From Kangiella sp. (GTDB lineage Bacteria > Pseudomonadota > Gammaproteobacteria > Enterobacterales > Kangiellaceae), in assembly GCA_026195755.1 (NCBI GenBank), contig JAPHRL010000110.1, forward strand, positions 1-13,755: 13,755 nt of DNA, written 5' to 3'. Shown one piece after another: positions 1 through 6,563 of the stretch (position 1 is the stretch's first letter; every line of letters starts with the position of its first letter). The position numbers were made by a program, and so were the translations under genes. The notes under the pieces were generated by a model. That model ran no database searches. It had not been told where the DNA came from and worked only from the letters and a program-made list of their open reading frames with translations.

Positions 1-182
1 TGAATCGCAACTGGAACTTCTTTTGCTTTACCACGACCAAAGCCAACTTTACCTTTACCATCACCAACGACAGTTAAAGCTGTGAAGCCGAAAATACGAC
101 CACCTTTAACCACCTTGGCGACTCGGTTTACGTTGACCAACTTCTCAACTAAACCTTCTTGGTTATTCATATCTTTTGCCAT
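1..182 (-). CDS. rpsE: 30S ribosomal protein S5, N-terminal part (cut by window edge)
   Basis: The first 60 codons of S5, a protein of the 30S body next to S4 and S8 that helps decoding accuracy and mRNA unwinding at the entry channel. The reading starts MAKDMNNQEGLVEKLVNVNR and continues into VVKGGRIFGFTALTVVGDGKG, the start of the S5 double-stranded RNA-binding domain with its G-rich loop. The ATG is at 180-182, 10 nt after the rplR stop, which is the normal place of rpsE in the spc operon. The C-terminal two thirds lie outside the window. Seen: reading frame and motifs. Inferred: the rest of the gene is intact and followed by rpmD, rplO and secY as in relatives. Confidence 0.96.
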   Translation of the reverse strand, partial: MAKDMNNQEGLVEKLVNVNRVAKVVKGGRIFGFTALTVVGDGKGKVGFGRGKAKEVPVAI

Positions 183-192
183 GCTTCACACC

Positions 193-546
193 TTAGAATT
201 GTAAGCCTTTCTCACGAGCCGCATCAGCCAAAGCTTGAACGCGACCATGATATTTAAAACCACTACGGTCGAAAGCAACCTGCTTTACACCCGCTTCCAA
301 GGCACGCTCAGCTACTAAAGTACCGATATGCTTTGCAGCATCTACGTTACCTGTTGACTTAACGTCACCGCGAACTGTCTTCTCAACAGTCGAAGCGCTA
401 GCGATCACATTACCGTTCTCACCGCTGATTACTTGTGCGTAAATGTGGCGAGGGGTTCTGTTAATAACTAGACGATTAACGCCTAGCTCATGCATTTTGG
501 CGCGACTTTTAGCCGCACGACGCAAACGTTGAATTTTCTTCTTCAT
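193..546 (-). CDS. rplR: 50S ribosomal protein L18
   Basis: L18 (117 aa, the usual length) binds 5S rRNA together with L5 and L25 and brings it into the central protuberance of the 50S subunit. The N-terminus is very basic (KKKIQRLRRAAKSRAKMHE), followed by the family signature RLVINRTPRHIYAQVI and the C-terminal FDRSGFKYHGRVQALADAAREKGLQF, which closely match the E. coli protein. It sits between rplF (12 nt upstream) and rpsE (10 nt downstream), so it is translated from the spc transcript with no room for its own promoter. Nothing is odd in length or composition. Confidence 0.98.
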   Translation of the reverse strand: MKKKIQRLRRAAKSRAKMHELGVNRLVINRTPRHIYAQVISGENGNVIASASTVEKTVRGDVKSTGNVDAAKHIGTLVAERALEAGVKQVAFDRSGFKYHGRVQALADAAREKGLQF

Positions 547-558
547 AACCCTGCCCTA

Positions 559-1089
559 CTATTTCTTCTTGGCTTCTTTACGAACAATACGCTCGTCAGC
601 ATAGCGAACACCTTTACCTTTGTACGGCTCTGGTGGACGATAGGCACGAATGTTTGCCGCAACCTGACCCACTACTTGTTTGTCAGCACCTTTAACAAGT
701 AATTCTGTTTGAGAAGGCGCTTCAATTGTAATGCCCTCTGGTGCTTCGAACTCTACTGGGTGAGAGAAACCTAGGCTTAAGTTCAATTTTTTACCTTGAA
801 CCTGCGCACGATAACCAACACCAACAAGCTGTAGTTTCTTTTCGAAACCATTAGTAACGCCTGTAATCATGTTGTTGATTAATGCACGATATGTACCAGC
901 CATTGCCCAACTTTCTACGCCTGCTGAAGGTGCGAATGAAATCTCGCCATCTTCAACTTTTAACTCAACGTCAGAATGTAAAGCTTGTTCTAGCTGACCT
1001 TTTGAACCTTTTACACTGATCACGCCATCTTTGATGTTTACTTCAACACCTGAAGGGATAGATACAGCGCTTTTTGCTACACGTGACAT
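559..1089 (-). CDS. rplF: 50S ribosomal protein L6
   Basis: L6 (176 aa) sits near the base of the L7/L12 stalk next to the sarcin-ricin loop and supports factor binding and late 50S assembly. The start MSRVAKSAVSIPSGVEVNIKD and the two tandem L6 folds are evident. The second fold carries the signature PEPYKGKGVRYADERI near residues 152-167, and the protein ends in the basic tail VRKEAKKK. A GGAGAA ribosome binding site lies just before the ATG at 1087-1089. The gene is 13 nt after rpsH and 12 nt before rplR in the spc operon. Confidence 0.98.
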   Translation of the reverse strand: MSRVAKSAVSIPSGVEVNIKDGVISVKGSKGQLEQALHSDVELKVEDGEISFAPSAGVESWAMAGTYRALINNMITGVTNGFEKKLQLVGVGYRAQVQGKKLNLSLGFSHPVEFEAPEGITIEAPSQTELLVKGADKQVVGQVAANIRAYRPPEPYKGKGVRYADERIVRKEAKKK

Positions 1090-1102
1090 CTTTATTCTCC
1101 CC

Positions 1103-1495
1103 TTACGCTACAGTGCAAAGAACTTCACCGCCGTGGCCATTTTTACGGGCCGCGCGGTCAGTCATAACACCCTTAGAAGTAGAAATGATCGCAACACCCA
1201 GGCCACCAATAACTTTAGGTAGCTCATCTACTTTCTTATAAATACGTAGACTTGGACGACTTACACGTTTCAATTCTTCGATAACCGGACGACCTTGGTA
1301 ATATTTCAACTCAACAGTCATTGTCGGTTTTGGACCTTCTTCTACACTAAAGCCAGCGATGAAACCTTCATCTACTAGAACTTGAGCGATAGCTTTCTTT
1401 AATTTTGATGCAGGGATAGAGACATTCTTCTTCGCAGCGGTCTGGCCGTTACGAATACGAGTCAACATATCTGCAATAGGATCTTGCATACTCAT
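1103..1495 (-). CDS. rpsH: 30S ribosomal protein S8
   Basis: S8 (130 aa with the start chosen here) is a primary binder of 16S rRNA helix 21 and, in E. coli, the translational repressor of the spc operon, acting at the rplE start. The start MSMQDPIADMLTRIRNGQ matches the family exactly. The open frame extends 17 codons further upstream (to 1546) into rpsN, but that extension has no family counterpart, and a GGAG motif lies about 9 nt before the ATG at 1495. The C-terminal RNA-binding signature VISTSKGVMTDRAARKNGHG is complete, with the STSKG residues that contact RNA. Its own mRNA target candidate is at 2323-2382. Confidence 0.97.
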   Translation of the reverse strand: MSMQDPIADMLTRIRNGQTAAKKNVSIPASKLKKAIAQVLVDEGFIAGFSVEEGPKPTMTVELKYYQGRPVIEELKRVSRPSLRIYKKVDELPKVIGGLGVAIISTSKGVMTDRAARKNGHGGEVLCTVA

Positions 1496-1511
1496 AGTGA
1501 TTCTCCGAAGC

Positions 1512-1817
1512 TTACCAGCTAGCCTTAACCAAACCAGGAACGTCACCTTTCATAGCATGCTCACGAAGCTTATTACGACATAAGCCGAATTTACGCAGGT
1601 AAGCATGTGGACGTCCAGTTACACGACAACGATTACGTTGACGCACGGGATTTGCATTACGTGGTAGCTTTTGAAGCTTCACCTGAGCCTCCCAAACTTC
1701 TTCTTCTGAAGAATTAGGATTTTTGATGATTGCTTTAAGCTCAGCGCGTTTTGCAGCGTACTTTTCAACAGTCTTTGCACGCTTCAATTCACGCTCAATC
1801 ATTGATGTTTTAGCCAT
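1512..1817 (-). CDS. rpsN: 30S ribosomal protein S14 (long, zinc-free form)
   Basis: S14 (101 aa) is a late-assembling protein of the 30S head, next to S3, S10 and S19. The C-terminal block RNRCRVTGRPHAYLRKFGLC followed by RNKLREHAMKGDVPGLVKASW is the conserved S14 core. There are only two cysteines and no pair of CxxC motifs, and the protein has the long N-terminal helical part (MAKTSMIERELKRAKTVEKY), so it is the zinc-independent C-minus type normal in gammaproteobacteria. It lies between rplE (10 nt upstream) and rpsH (16 nt downstream). No zinc-dependent paralog is in this window. Confidence 0.98.
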   Translation of the reverse strand: MAKTSMIERELKRAKTVEKYAAKRAELKAIIKNPNSSEEEVWEAQVKLQKLPRNANPVRQRNRCRVTGRPHAYLRKFGLCRNKLREHAMKGDVPGLVKASW

Positions 1818-1827
1818 AGCGTGCCCC

Positions 1828-2367
1828 TTATGATTTCAATGGGAAGTTAAACGCATCTAATAGTGCGCGCCCTTCGTCATTGGTAGTTGCCGTGGTTGTG
1901 ATAGTAATATCCATACCGCGGATTTTATCTACTTTATCGTAGTCGATTTCAGGGAAAATGATTTGTTCCTTGATACCAACTGAGTAGTTACCGCGACCGT
2001 CAAACGATTTAGGATTTAAACCACGGAAGTCACGAATACGTGGAATCGCGATAGAAACAAATCTTTCGAGAAACTCCCACATACGTTCGCCACGCAGAGT
2101 CACTTTACAGCCAATTGGATAATCGTCACGAATCTTAAAGCCTGCAATTGATTTGCGTGCTTTAGTGATGATCGGTTTTTGGCCTGAGATAGCTGTCATA
2201 TCGTTGACTGCGTGCTCAAGAATTTTCTTGTCCGCAATAGCTTCACCCAGACCCATGTTTAATGTGATCTTGGTAATGCGTGGGACTTGCATAACTGATT
2301 GGTACTCGAACTTCTCAAGAAGTTCAGGTACAACAGTTTCTTTGTAAAAGTTGTGCAGTTTCGCCAT
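1828..2367 (-). CDS. rplE: 50S ribosomal protein L5
   Basis: L5 (179 aa from the second of two adjacent ATGs) binds 5S rRNA with L18, forms part of the central protuberance and contacts P-site tRNA and S13. Conserved blocks include MQVPRITKITLNMGLGEAIA, GQKPIITKARKSIAGFKIR, RGERMWEFLERF and FPEIDYDKVDKIRGMDITI. Two ATGs stand in tandem at 2368-2370 and 2365-2367; the family length (179 in E. coli, starting MAKLH) favours the second. The CAGGU ribosome binding site at about 2375-2380 is within reach of both. That site can pair with codons 13-15 of the gene (see the separate regulatory entry), which suggests translational control by S8. Confidence 0.97.
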   Translation of the reverse strand: MAKLHNFYKETVVPELLEKFEYQSVMQVPRITKITLNMGLGEAIADKKILEHAVNDMTAISGQKPIITKARKSIAGFKIRDDYPIGCKVTLRGERMWEFLERFVSIAIPRIRDFRGLNPKSFDGRGNYSVGIKEQIIFPEIDYDKVDKIRGMDITITTTATTNDEGRALLDAFNFPLKS

Positions 2368-2382
2368 CATTAATTACCTGAA
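2323..2382 (-). promoter_or_regulatory. Candidate S8 translational operator: stem-loop sequestering the rplE ribosome binding site
   Basis: In the mRNA, UUCAGGUA (2375-2382) is a perfect 8-nt complement of UACCUGAA (2323-2330). The first arm contains the rplE Shine-Dalgarno sequence, and the 44-nt loop contains both tandem AUGs. An inner ACAAC/GUUGU pair (2350-2354 with 2330-2334) could stack on the outer stem in part. In E. coli, S8 represses the spc operon by binding a hairpin over the rplX-rplE junction and the first rplE codons, the same place. The pairing is seen in the sequence; S8 binding is inferred from that precedent. I could not fold the RNA or compare the S8 core motif base by base. 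Confidence 0.55.
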
Positions 2383-2392
2383 TATTAACAAA

Positions 2393-2710
2393 TTAAATTG
2401 CTTCGCCAGTTTTCTTAAAGAAGCGTGATTTTTTACCATCTTCTACTTTAAAGCCCACTCGATCTGCTTTGCCAGTAGATGGGTTATAAATCGCTAAGTT
2501 AGACATATCTAACGATGCTTCTTTATCGACAATTCCACCTTCATTGATAGAACCATCCGGATTTTGACTTGGCTTGGTGTGTTTCTTCACCAAATTGATG
2601 CCATCAACAATCACACGACCATTGGATAAAACACGCTTAACATTACCGCGCTTACCTTTATCTTTGCCTGCGATTACGATGACTTCGTCGCCACTTTTAA
2701 TCTTTTGCAT
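2393..2710 (-). CDS. rplX: 50S ribosomal protein L24
   Basis: L24 (105 aa) is an assembly-initiator protein that binds the 5' domain of 23S rRNA and lies near the exit of the peptide tunnel. The N-terminus carries the KOW motif (about residues 3-30: IKSGDEVIVIAGKDKGKRGN). Further family blocks are VDGINLVKKHTKPSQNPDGS and the C-terminal GFKVEDGKKSRFFKKTGE. The gene lies 13 nt after rplN and 25 nt before the rplE start, the usual spc order. Length and start agree with the family. Confidence 0.98.
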   Translation of the reverse strand: MQKIKSGDEVIVIAGKDKGKRGNVKRVLSNGRVIVDGINLVKKHTKPSQNPDGSINEGGIVDKEASLDMSNLAIYNPSTGKADRVGFKVEDGKKSRFFKKTGEAI

Positions 2711-2723
2711 GATTCTCGTCTCT

Positions 2724-3092
2724 CTACAGTACTTCCGGTGCCAAAGACACGATCTTCATAAACTTGTCACCACGTAATTCACGTGTAACAGGTCCAAAGA
2801 TACGAGTACCAATCGGCTGTAAGTTGTTGTTCAAAATGACAGCAGCATTACCATCAAAACGGATCAAAGAACCGTCTGGACGACGTACGCCTTTACGAGT
2901 ACGTACTACAACTGCGTTTAGAACGTCACCTTTTTTCACCTTGCCGCGTGGGATCGCTTCTTTTACGCTCACTTTGATTACGTCACCAATGTTGGCGTAA
3001 CGGCGATGCGAACCACCCAGCACTTTAATACACATTACTCGACGAGCGCCTGAGTTATCAGCTACGTCTAGCATTGATTGCATCTGGATCAT
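2724..3092 (-). CDS. rplN: 50S ribosomal protein L14
   Basis: L14 (122 aa) binds 23S rRNA near the subunit interface, forms an intersubunit bridge with 16S rRNA and is the docking site for the silencing factor RsfS. The start MIQMQSMLDVADNSGARRVM, the central GKVKKGDVLNAVVVRTRKGV and the C-terminal RELRGDKFMKIVSLAPEVL are nearly universal. It is the first gene of the spc operon: a 111-nt gap separates it from rpsQ, and that gap holds a promoter with an extended -10. A GGAG ribosome binding site lies 6 nt before the ATG at 3090-3092. Confidence 0.98.
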   Translation of the reverse strand: MIQMQSMLDVADNSGARRVMCIKVLGGSHRRYANIGDVIKVSVKEAIPRGKVKKGDVLNAVVVRTRKGVRRPDGSLIRFDGNAAVILNNNLQPIGTRIFGPVTRELRGDKFMKIVSLAPEVL

Positions 3093-3109
3093 GGTTTTCT
3101 CCGCTTAAA

Positions 3110-3130
3110 CCCGCGCTAAAATGGCGCGAG
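3110..3130 (-). repeat. GC-rich hairpin in the rplN leader
   Basis: In the transcript, CUCGCGC (3124-3130) pairs over 7 bp, with one G-U pair, with GCGCGGG (3110-3116) across a 7-nt loop. It lies just downstream of the -10 hexamer at 3131-3136. The expected start of transcription, about 3124, falls inside the 5' arm, so only RNA reading through from the S10 operon would carry the whole stem. It might act as a processing or mRNA-stability element; that function is a guess. Confidence 0.45.
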
Positions 3131-3160
3131 AGTATACCATTAAATTACTTAAATTCCTAA
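3131..3160 (-). promoter_or_regulatory. spc operon promoter with extended -10
   Basis: The minus strand carries TGGTATACT at 3131-3139: a -10 hexamer TATACT (3131-3136, 5 of 6 consensus bases) preceded by the extended -10 TG. At an 18-nt distance only a poor -35 (TTAGGA, 3155-3160) is visible, which fits an extended -10 promoter that depends little on -35. The discriminator CTCGCGCC is GC-rich, as in promoters under stringent control. In E. coli the spc promoter is also located between rpsQ and rplN. Start site about 3124 (inferred). Confidence 0.6.
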
Positions 3161-3187
3161 CCCCGAGAAAAAACTTATTGCTCGGGG
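3161..3187 (-). terminator. GC-rich hairpin after rpsQ, possible weak terminator of the S10 operon
   Basis: A perfect 7-bp inverted repeat (CCCCGAG at 3161-3167, CTCGGGG at 3181-3187) encloses a 13-nt loop. It begins 16 nt after the rpsQ stop and lies just upstream of the spc promoter. On the transcript there is no run of U after the stem (UUAGGAAUUUAAG follows; the U run is inside the loop). Full intrinsic termination is therefore doubtful; partial termination or protection of the S10 mRNA 3' end is more likely. Confidence 0.4.
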
Positions 3188-3203
3188 CAGGCTTTATCCA
3201 AAA

Positions 3204-3461
3204 TTACTTAGCGCGTTCAACTATCTCTACCAACTTAAAAGATTTGGATTTTGAGATAGGACGACACTCAACGATTCGGACTACATCACCCGTTTTACAC
3301 TCGTTTGTTTCATCATGTGCGTGGATCTTAGTCGAACGCTTGATGAACTTACCGTACAGCGGGTGTTTTACCTGGCGCTCAATCAAGACAGTGATAGATT
3401 TATCCATCTTGTCGCTGATCACTTTGCCCTGTAATGTGCGTTGAATAGTATCAGTGCTCAT
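3204..3461 (-). CDS. rpsQ: 30S ribosomal protein S17
   Basis: S17 (85 aa) is a primary 16S rRNA binder in the 30S body, an OB-fold protein needed early in assembly. The pattern RTLQGKVISDKMDKSITVLI, then ERQVKHPLYGKFIKRSTKIH, then the GDVVRIVECRPISKSKSFKL signature (residues 58-77) is typical. The start overlaps the rpmC stop by 1 nt (TAATG, 3459-3463), which indicates translational coupling. It is the last gene of the S10 operon; a hairpin and the spc promoter follow. Confidence 0.98.
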   Translation of the reverse strand: MSTDTIQRTLQGKVISDKMDKSITVLIERQVKHPLYGKFIKRSTKIHAHDETNECKTGDVVRIVECRPISKSKSFKLVEIVERAK

Positions 3462-3652
3462 TATGAAGCCGCCTTTTGGTTGATGATGGTTTTAACACGA
3501 GCAATATCACGACGTAATTCGCGCATCTTGTGCGTTTCAGTCATTTGGCCCGTAGCCTTTTCCATACGTAACTTGAATTGATCTTGTAGCAATTCGTGCA
3601 ACGTTACGTTGAGCTCTTCAACGCTCTTTTCTTTCAATTCTGTCGCTTTCAT
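3461..3652 (-). CDS. rpmC: 50S ribosomal protein L29
   Basis: L29 (63 aa) is a two-helix protein beside the peptide-tunnel exit that, with L23, contacts trigger factor and SRP. The sequence MKATELKEKSVEELNVTLHE and the signature QMTETHKMRELRRDIARVKT (about residues 36-55) are characteristic, as is the short length. Both ends overlap neighbours by 1 nt with TAATG: with rplP upstream (3650-3654) and rpsQ downstream (3459-3463). The three genes are therefore probably translated by coupled re-initiation. Confidence 0.98.
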   Translation of the reverse strand: MKATELKEKSVEELNVTLHELLQDQFKLRMEKATGQMTETHKMRELRRDIARVKTIINQKAAS

Positions 3653-4059
3653 TACATCACCGTCCGTTTAACAAAGGTAGTTTTGAAAGGAAGTTTTGCA
3701 GCAGCCAAAGCAAATGCTTCGCGTGCTAAATCCTCTGAAATACCTTCAACTTCATATAACATACGGCCTGGCTGAATTTGTGCAACCCAGTACTCAACGC
3801 TACCCTTACCTTTACCCATACGAACTTCAAGAGGCTTTTTAGTAATTGGCTTGTCAGGAAATACACGAATGTAAACCTTACCGGCACGTTTCATATGACG
3901 GGTCATTGCACGACGAGCTGCCTCAATTTGGCGAGCTGTCATACGACCACGACCTGTCGCTTTCAAACCGAACTCACCGAAGCTCACATCATGAGCTACT
4001 GTGCCACGGTTACGCAGCTTGTGCTGCTTGCGATATTTAGTTCTTTTTGGCAATAACAT
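3652..4059 (-). CDS. rplP: 50S ribosomal protein L16
   Basis: L16 (135 aa, one shorter than E. coli) binds 23S rRNA near the A site and 5S rRNA and is needed for final maturation of the peptidyl transferase region. Seen: MLLPKRTKYRKQHKLRNRGT, the block GRMTARQIEAARRAMTRHMK and the signature RMGKGKGSVEYWV. The arginine in RMGKGKG (residue 80) corresponds to the residue hydroxylated by the L16 oxygenase in E. coli; modification here is unknown. It starts 12 nt after the rpsC stop and overlaps rpmC by 1 nt. Confidence 0.98.
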   Translation of the reverse strand: MLLPKRTKYRKQHKLRNRGTVAHDVSFGEFGLKATGRGRMTARQIEAARRAMTRHMKRAGKVYIRVFPDKPITKKPLEVRMGKGKGSVEYWVAQIQPGRMLYEVEGISEDLAREAFALAAAKLPFKTTFVKRTVM

Positions 4060-4071
4060 ACTTGCTCACCC

Positions 4072-4773
4072 CTATTTCTTAGCTTTAGGAGCAGGTTTTC
4101 TACGGCGGGGTTTCTTATCTTCTTTAGGCTCAACTTTTTCTTGGCCTGGAAGAACTTCACCTTTGAAAATCCATACTTTAATGCCGATGATTCCGTAAGT
4201 CGTCAAAGCTTCTGAGGTTGCGTAATCAATGTCTGCACGCAATGTATGCAACGGTACACGACCCTCACGATACCACTCAGTACGAGCGATTTCAGCTCCA
4301 CCTAGACGACCACTTACTTCGATTTTGATACCTTCAGCACCAAGACGCATTGCATTTTGTACCGCGCGCTTCATGGCACGACGGAACATAACACGGCGCT
4401 CAAGCTGTTGAGCAACGTTGTCACCTACGAGCTGGGCATCCAACTCAGGCTTACGAACTTGCTCTACAGATACTTGGGCTGAAACACCTGCCATATCAGC
4501 AATCTTGCCACGCAATTTCTCAATATCTTCACCTTTTTTACCGATGACGATACCTGGGCGCGCAGTGTGAATAGTCACACGAATTGCTTTTGCAGGACGC
4601 TCAATGTCAACACGCGAAATAGAGGCATTCTTCAATTCTTTGAACAACCACTTACGGATGTTGATATCACTTTCAAGGTAATCCGCAAAATCGCCGCGCT
4701 CAGCATACCAAGTAGCAGTATGCTTCTTTACGATACCTAAGCGGATACCAGTAGGATGTACTTTTTGACCCAT
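4072..4773 (-). CDS. rpsC: 30S ribosomal protein S3
   Basis: S3 (233 aa) is in the 30S head at the mRNA entry channel and, with S4 and S5, gives the ribosome helicase activity. The N-terminus MGQKVHPTGIRLGI is invariant in the family. A type II KH domain follows, with its GKKG loop at residues 78-81 (GIVIGKKGEDIEKLRGKI), then the C-terminal S3 domain with GRLGGAEIARTEWYREGRVP and LHTLRADIDYATSEA. The last 25 or so residues are a lysine/arginine/proline-rich tail, variable in this family. The gene lies between rplV (9 nt upstream) and rplP (12 nt downstream). Confidence 0.98.
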   Translation of the reverse strand: MGQKVHPTGIRLGIVKKHTATWYAERGDFADYLESDINIRKWLFKELKNASISRVDIERPAKAIRVTIHTARPGIVIGKKGEDIEKLRGKIADMAGVSAQVSVEQVRKPELDAQLVGDNVAQQLERRVMFRRAMKRAVQNAMRLGAEGIKIEVSGRLGGAEIARTEWYREGRVPLHTLRADIDYATSEALTTYGIIGIKVWIFKGEVLPGQEKVEPKEDKKPRRRKPAPKAKK

Positions 4774-4782
4774 TACCTTCTC

Positions 4783-5115
4783 CTAGTTATCCGATACTTT
4801 AACGGTTACGTGGCTAGAGCGTTTCAAAACACGGTCGCCACGACCTTTAGCGCGCGGACGCATACGCTTGGCAGTTGGGCCTTCATCAACGAACACAGTC
4901 GAAACTTTCAACTCGTCGATGTCTGCTCCTTCATTGTGCTCAGCGTTAGCAATCGCAGACTCAAGAACTTTCTTAATTAATCGAGCTGCCTTTTTTGGGC
5001 TAAACTCAAGAACGTTCAACGCTTTCTCTACTGGCAAGCCACGAATCTGGTCGGCGACGAGACGCATTTTCTGTGCCGAGATGCTAGCATTGCGCAATTT
5101 AGCTGCTACTTCCAT
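4783..5115 (-). CDS. rplV: 50S ribosomal protein L22
   Basis: L22 (110 aa) touches all domains of 23S rRNA, and its long beta-hairpin lines the peptide exit tunnel, where mutations give macrolide resistance. The hairpin tip is at residues 79-95 (GPTAKRMRPRAKGRGDR). The residues aligned with the E. coli MKR deletion site are A82-K83-R84, with no deletion, so there is no sign of that resistance form. The N-terminus NASISAQKMRLVADQIRGLP is typical. It follows rpsS by 15 nt and precedes rpsC by 9 nt. Confidence 0.98.
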   Translation of the reverse strand: MEVAAKLRNASISAQKMRLVADQIRGLPVEKALNVLEFSPKKAARLIKKVLESAIANAEHNEGADIDELKVSTVFVDEGPTAKRMRPRAKGRGDRVLKRSSHVTVKVSDN

Positions 5116-5130
5116 CTTTCACTCCTCGCC

Positions 5131-5412
5131 TTACTTCTTCTTCTTGGCTTTCTTGTCAACATCATGGCCATGGTAAGTACGAGTCAATACAAACTCGCCT
5201 AACTTATGACCTACCATGTCTTCGTTAACGAAAACAGGTACGTGTTGACGACCATTGTGAACGGCAATCGTCAAGCCAACCATTTCTGGAAAAACAGTTG
5301 AACGACGAGACCACGTTTTAATCGGTTTCTTGTTACCAGAGGCCGCAGCTTCTTCGACCTTCTTCAATAAATGAAGGTCGATGAATGGGCCTTTCTTTAA
5401 CGAACGTGCCAC
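5131..5412 (-). CDS. rpsS: 30S ribosomal protein S19
   Basis: S19 (93 aa) lies in the 30S head next to S13 and forms part of the bridges to the 50S subunit. The sequence MARSLKKGPFIDLHLLKKVE, the block WSRRSTVFPEMVGLTIAVHN and the signature GRQHVPVFVNEDMVGHKLGE are all intact, ending in a run of lysines. The gene is one residue longer than in E. coli. It sits between rplB (11 nt upstream) and rplV (15 nt downstream), the standard S10 order. Confidence 0.98.
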   Translation of the reverse strand: MARSLKKGPFIDLHLLKKVEEAAASGNKKPIKTWSRRSTVFPEMVGLTIAVHNGRQHVPVFVNEDMVGHKLGEFVLTRTYHGHDVDKKAKKKK

Positions 5413-5423
5413 AGTGCTATCCT

Positions 5424-6251
5424 CTATCGTTTATTGCGGCGACGGACAATCAACTTGTCAGTGCGCTTATTGCTTCGGGTTTTCTTACCTTTGGTTGGAA
5501 CACCCCATGGAGAAACAGGATGACGACCACCAGAAGTACGACCTTCACCACCACCATGTGGGTGGTCTACCGGGTTCATCGCGACGCCTCGAACTGTCGG
5601 GCGAACACCACGCCAGCGCTTAGCACCAGCTTTACCCAGACTGCGTAACATATGCTCAGAGTTGCCGACCTCACCAATAGTGGCACGACATTCTGCAAGC
5701 ACTTTACGCATTTCGCCCGAACGCAAACGTAGAGTTACGTATGCACTATCACGTGCAACGATTTGTGCGTAAGCACCTGCGCTACGAGCCATTTGCGCAC
5801 CTTTACCAGGTTTAAGTTCGATGTTGTGAACAACAGAACCGACCGGAATGTTACGCATAGGCAATGTGTTACCAGTTTTAATTGGTGCTGCATCGCCAGA
5901 AATAATTGGATCACCGGCTTTCAAGCCTTTAGGAGCGATAATGTAACGACGCTCACCATCTGAGTAACAAACCAACGCAATGTGTGCGCTACGGTTTGGA
6001 TCATACTCAAGACGTTCAACTTTCGCTGGGATACCATCTTTATTACGTTTGAAGTCGATAACACGGTAGTGTTGCTTATGACCACCACCAACGTGACGCA
6101 CTGTAATGCGACCATTGTTGTTACGACCACCATTTTTTGATTTCTTCTCTAGCAAACCTGCTTCAGGCTTACCCTTGTGCAAGTCTGGATTGACCACTTT
6201 TATGACAAAGCGGCGTCCAGGAGAAGTTGGTTTAGCTTTTACAATTGCCAT
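5424..6251 (-). CDS. rplB: 50S ribosomal protein L2
   Basis: L2 (275 aa) is one of the largest ribosomal proteins, binds near the peptidyl transferase centre and is required for subunit association. The N-terminal OB-type RNA-binding part (about residues 40-125) and the SH3-like C-terminal part are recognisable. The C-terminal signature VAMNPVDHPHGGGEGRTSGG contains the conserved histidine pair near the catalytic centre (H229 in E. coli). The tail KGKKTRSNKRTDKLIVRRRNK is typical. It follows rplW by 15 nt and precedes rpsS by 11 nt. Confidence 0.98.
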   Translation of the reverse strand: MAIVKAKPTSPGRRFVIKVVNPDLHKGKPEAGLLEKKSKNGGRNNNGRITVRHVGGGHKQHYRVIDFKRNKDGIPAKVERLEYDPNRSAHIALVCYSDGERRYIIAPKGLKAGDPIISGDAAPIKTGNTLPMRNIPVGSVVHNIELKPGKGAQMARSAGAYAQIVARDSAYVTLRLRSGEMRKVLAECRATIGEVGNSEHMLRSLGKAGAKRWRGVRPTVRGVAMNPVDHPHGGGEGRTSGGRHPVSPWGVPTKGKKTRSNKRTDKLIVRRRNKR

Positions 6252-6266
6252 TTACTTGTCTCCTTC

Positions 6267-6563
6267 TTACTCGCCGCCTGCAAAGTCAAGATCTTGACCA
6301 GGCTTCAATGATACGTAAGCTTTTTTCCAGTTTGGACGACGGCCTTCAACAAGACCAAAACGCTTACGTTTACCTTTCATGTTCAAAGTGCGAACAGATT
6401 CCACTTCAACCTCAAACAAGGTTTCAACGGCTTTCTTAATTTCACGCTTATTAGCATCTTTGGCCACTTTAAATACAAACTGACCATCGCGCTCAGCCAA
6501 AATTGTCGCTTTCTCTGAAACGTGAGGGGCCAGAAGAACTTTTAAGATACGCTCTTGGTTCAT
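6267..6563 (-). CDS. rplW: 50S ribosomal protein L23
   Basis: L23 (98 aa) is at the tunnel exit and is the main docking site for trigger factor and SRP. The N-terminus MNQERILKVLLAPHVSEKAT and the block FKVAKDANKREIKKAVETLF are typical. The signature around VRTLNMKGKRKRFGLVEGRR follows, with the basic loop reaching into the tunnel. Its start overlaps the rplD stop by 4 nt (ATGA, 6560-6563), indicating translational coupling. The aromatic and acidic surface residues used for trigger factor binding were not checked one by one. Confidence 0.98.
   Translation of the reverse strand: MNQERILKVLLAPHVSEKATILAERDGQFVFKVAKDANKREIKKAVETLFEVEVESVRTLNMKGKRKRFGLVEGRRPNWKKAYVSLKPGQDLDFAGGE

Noticed and set aside
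3121..3444. Plus-strand open frame of 107 aa over rpsQ and the S10/spc gap
   Set aside because: It is antisense to rpsQ and the spc promoter, has no ribosome binding site or family features, and its composition is what the complement of rpsQ codons gives.
5381..5648. Plus-strand frames of 80-87 aa inside rplB/rpsS, one rich in histidine
   Set aside because: The histidine-rich stretch is the complement of the conserved glycine- and histidine-coding part of rplB (DHPHGGG); no start signals or context support a gene.
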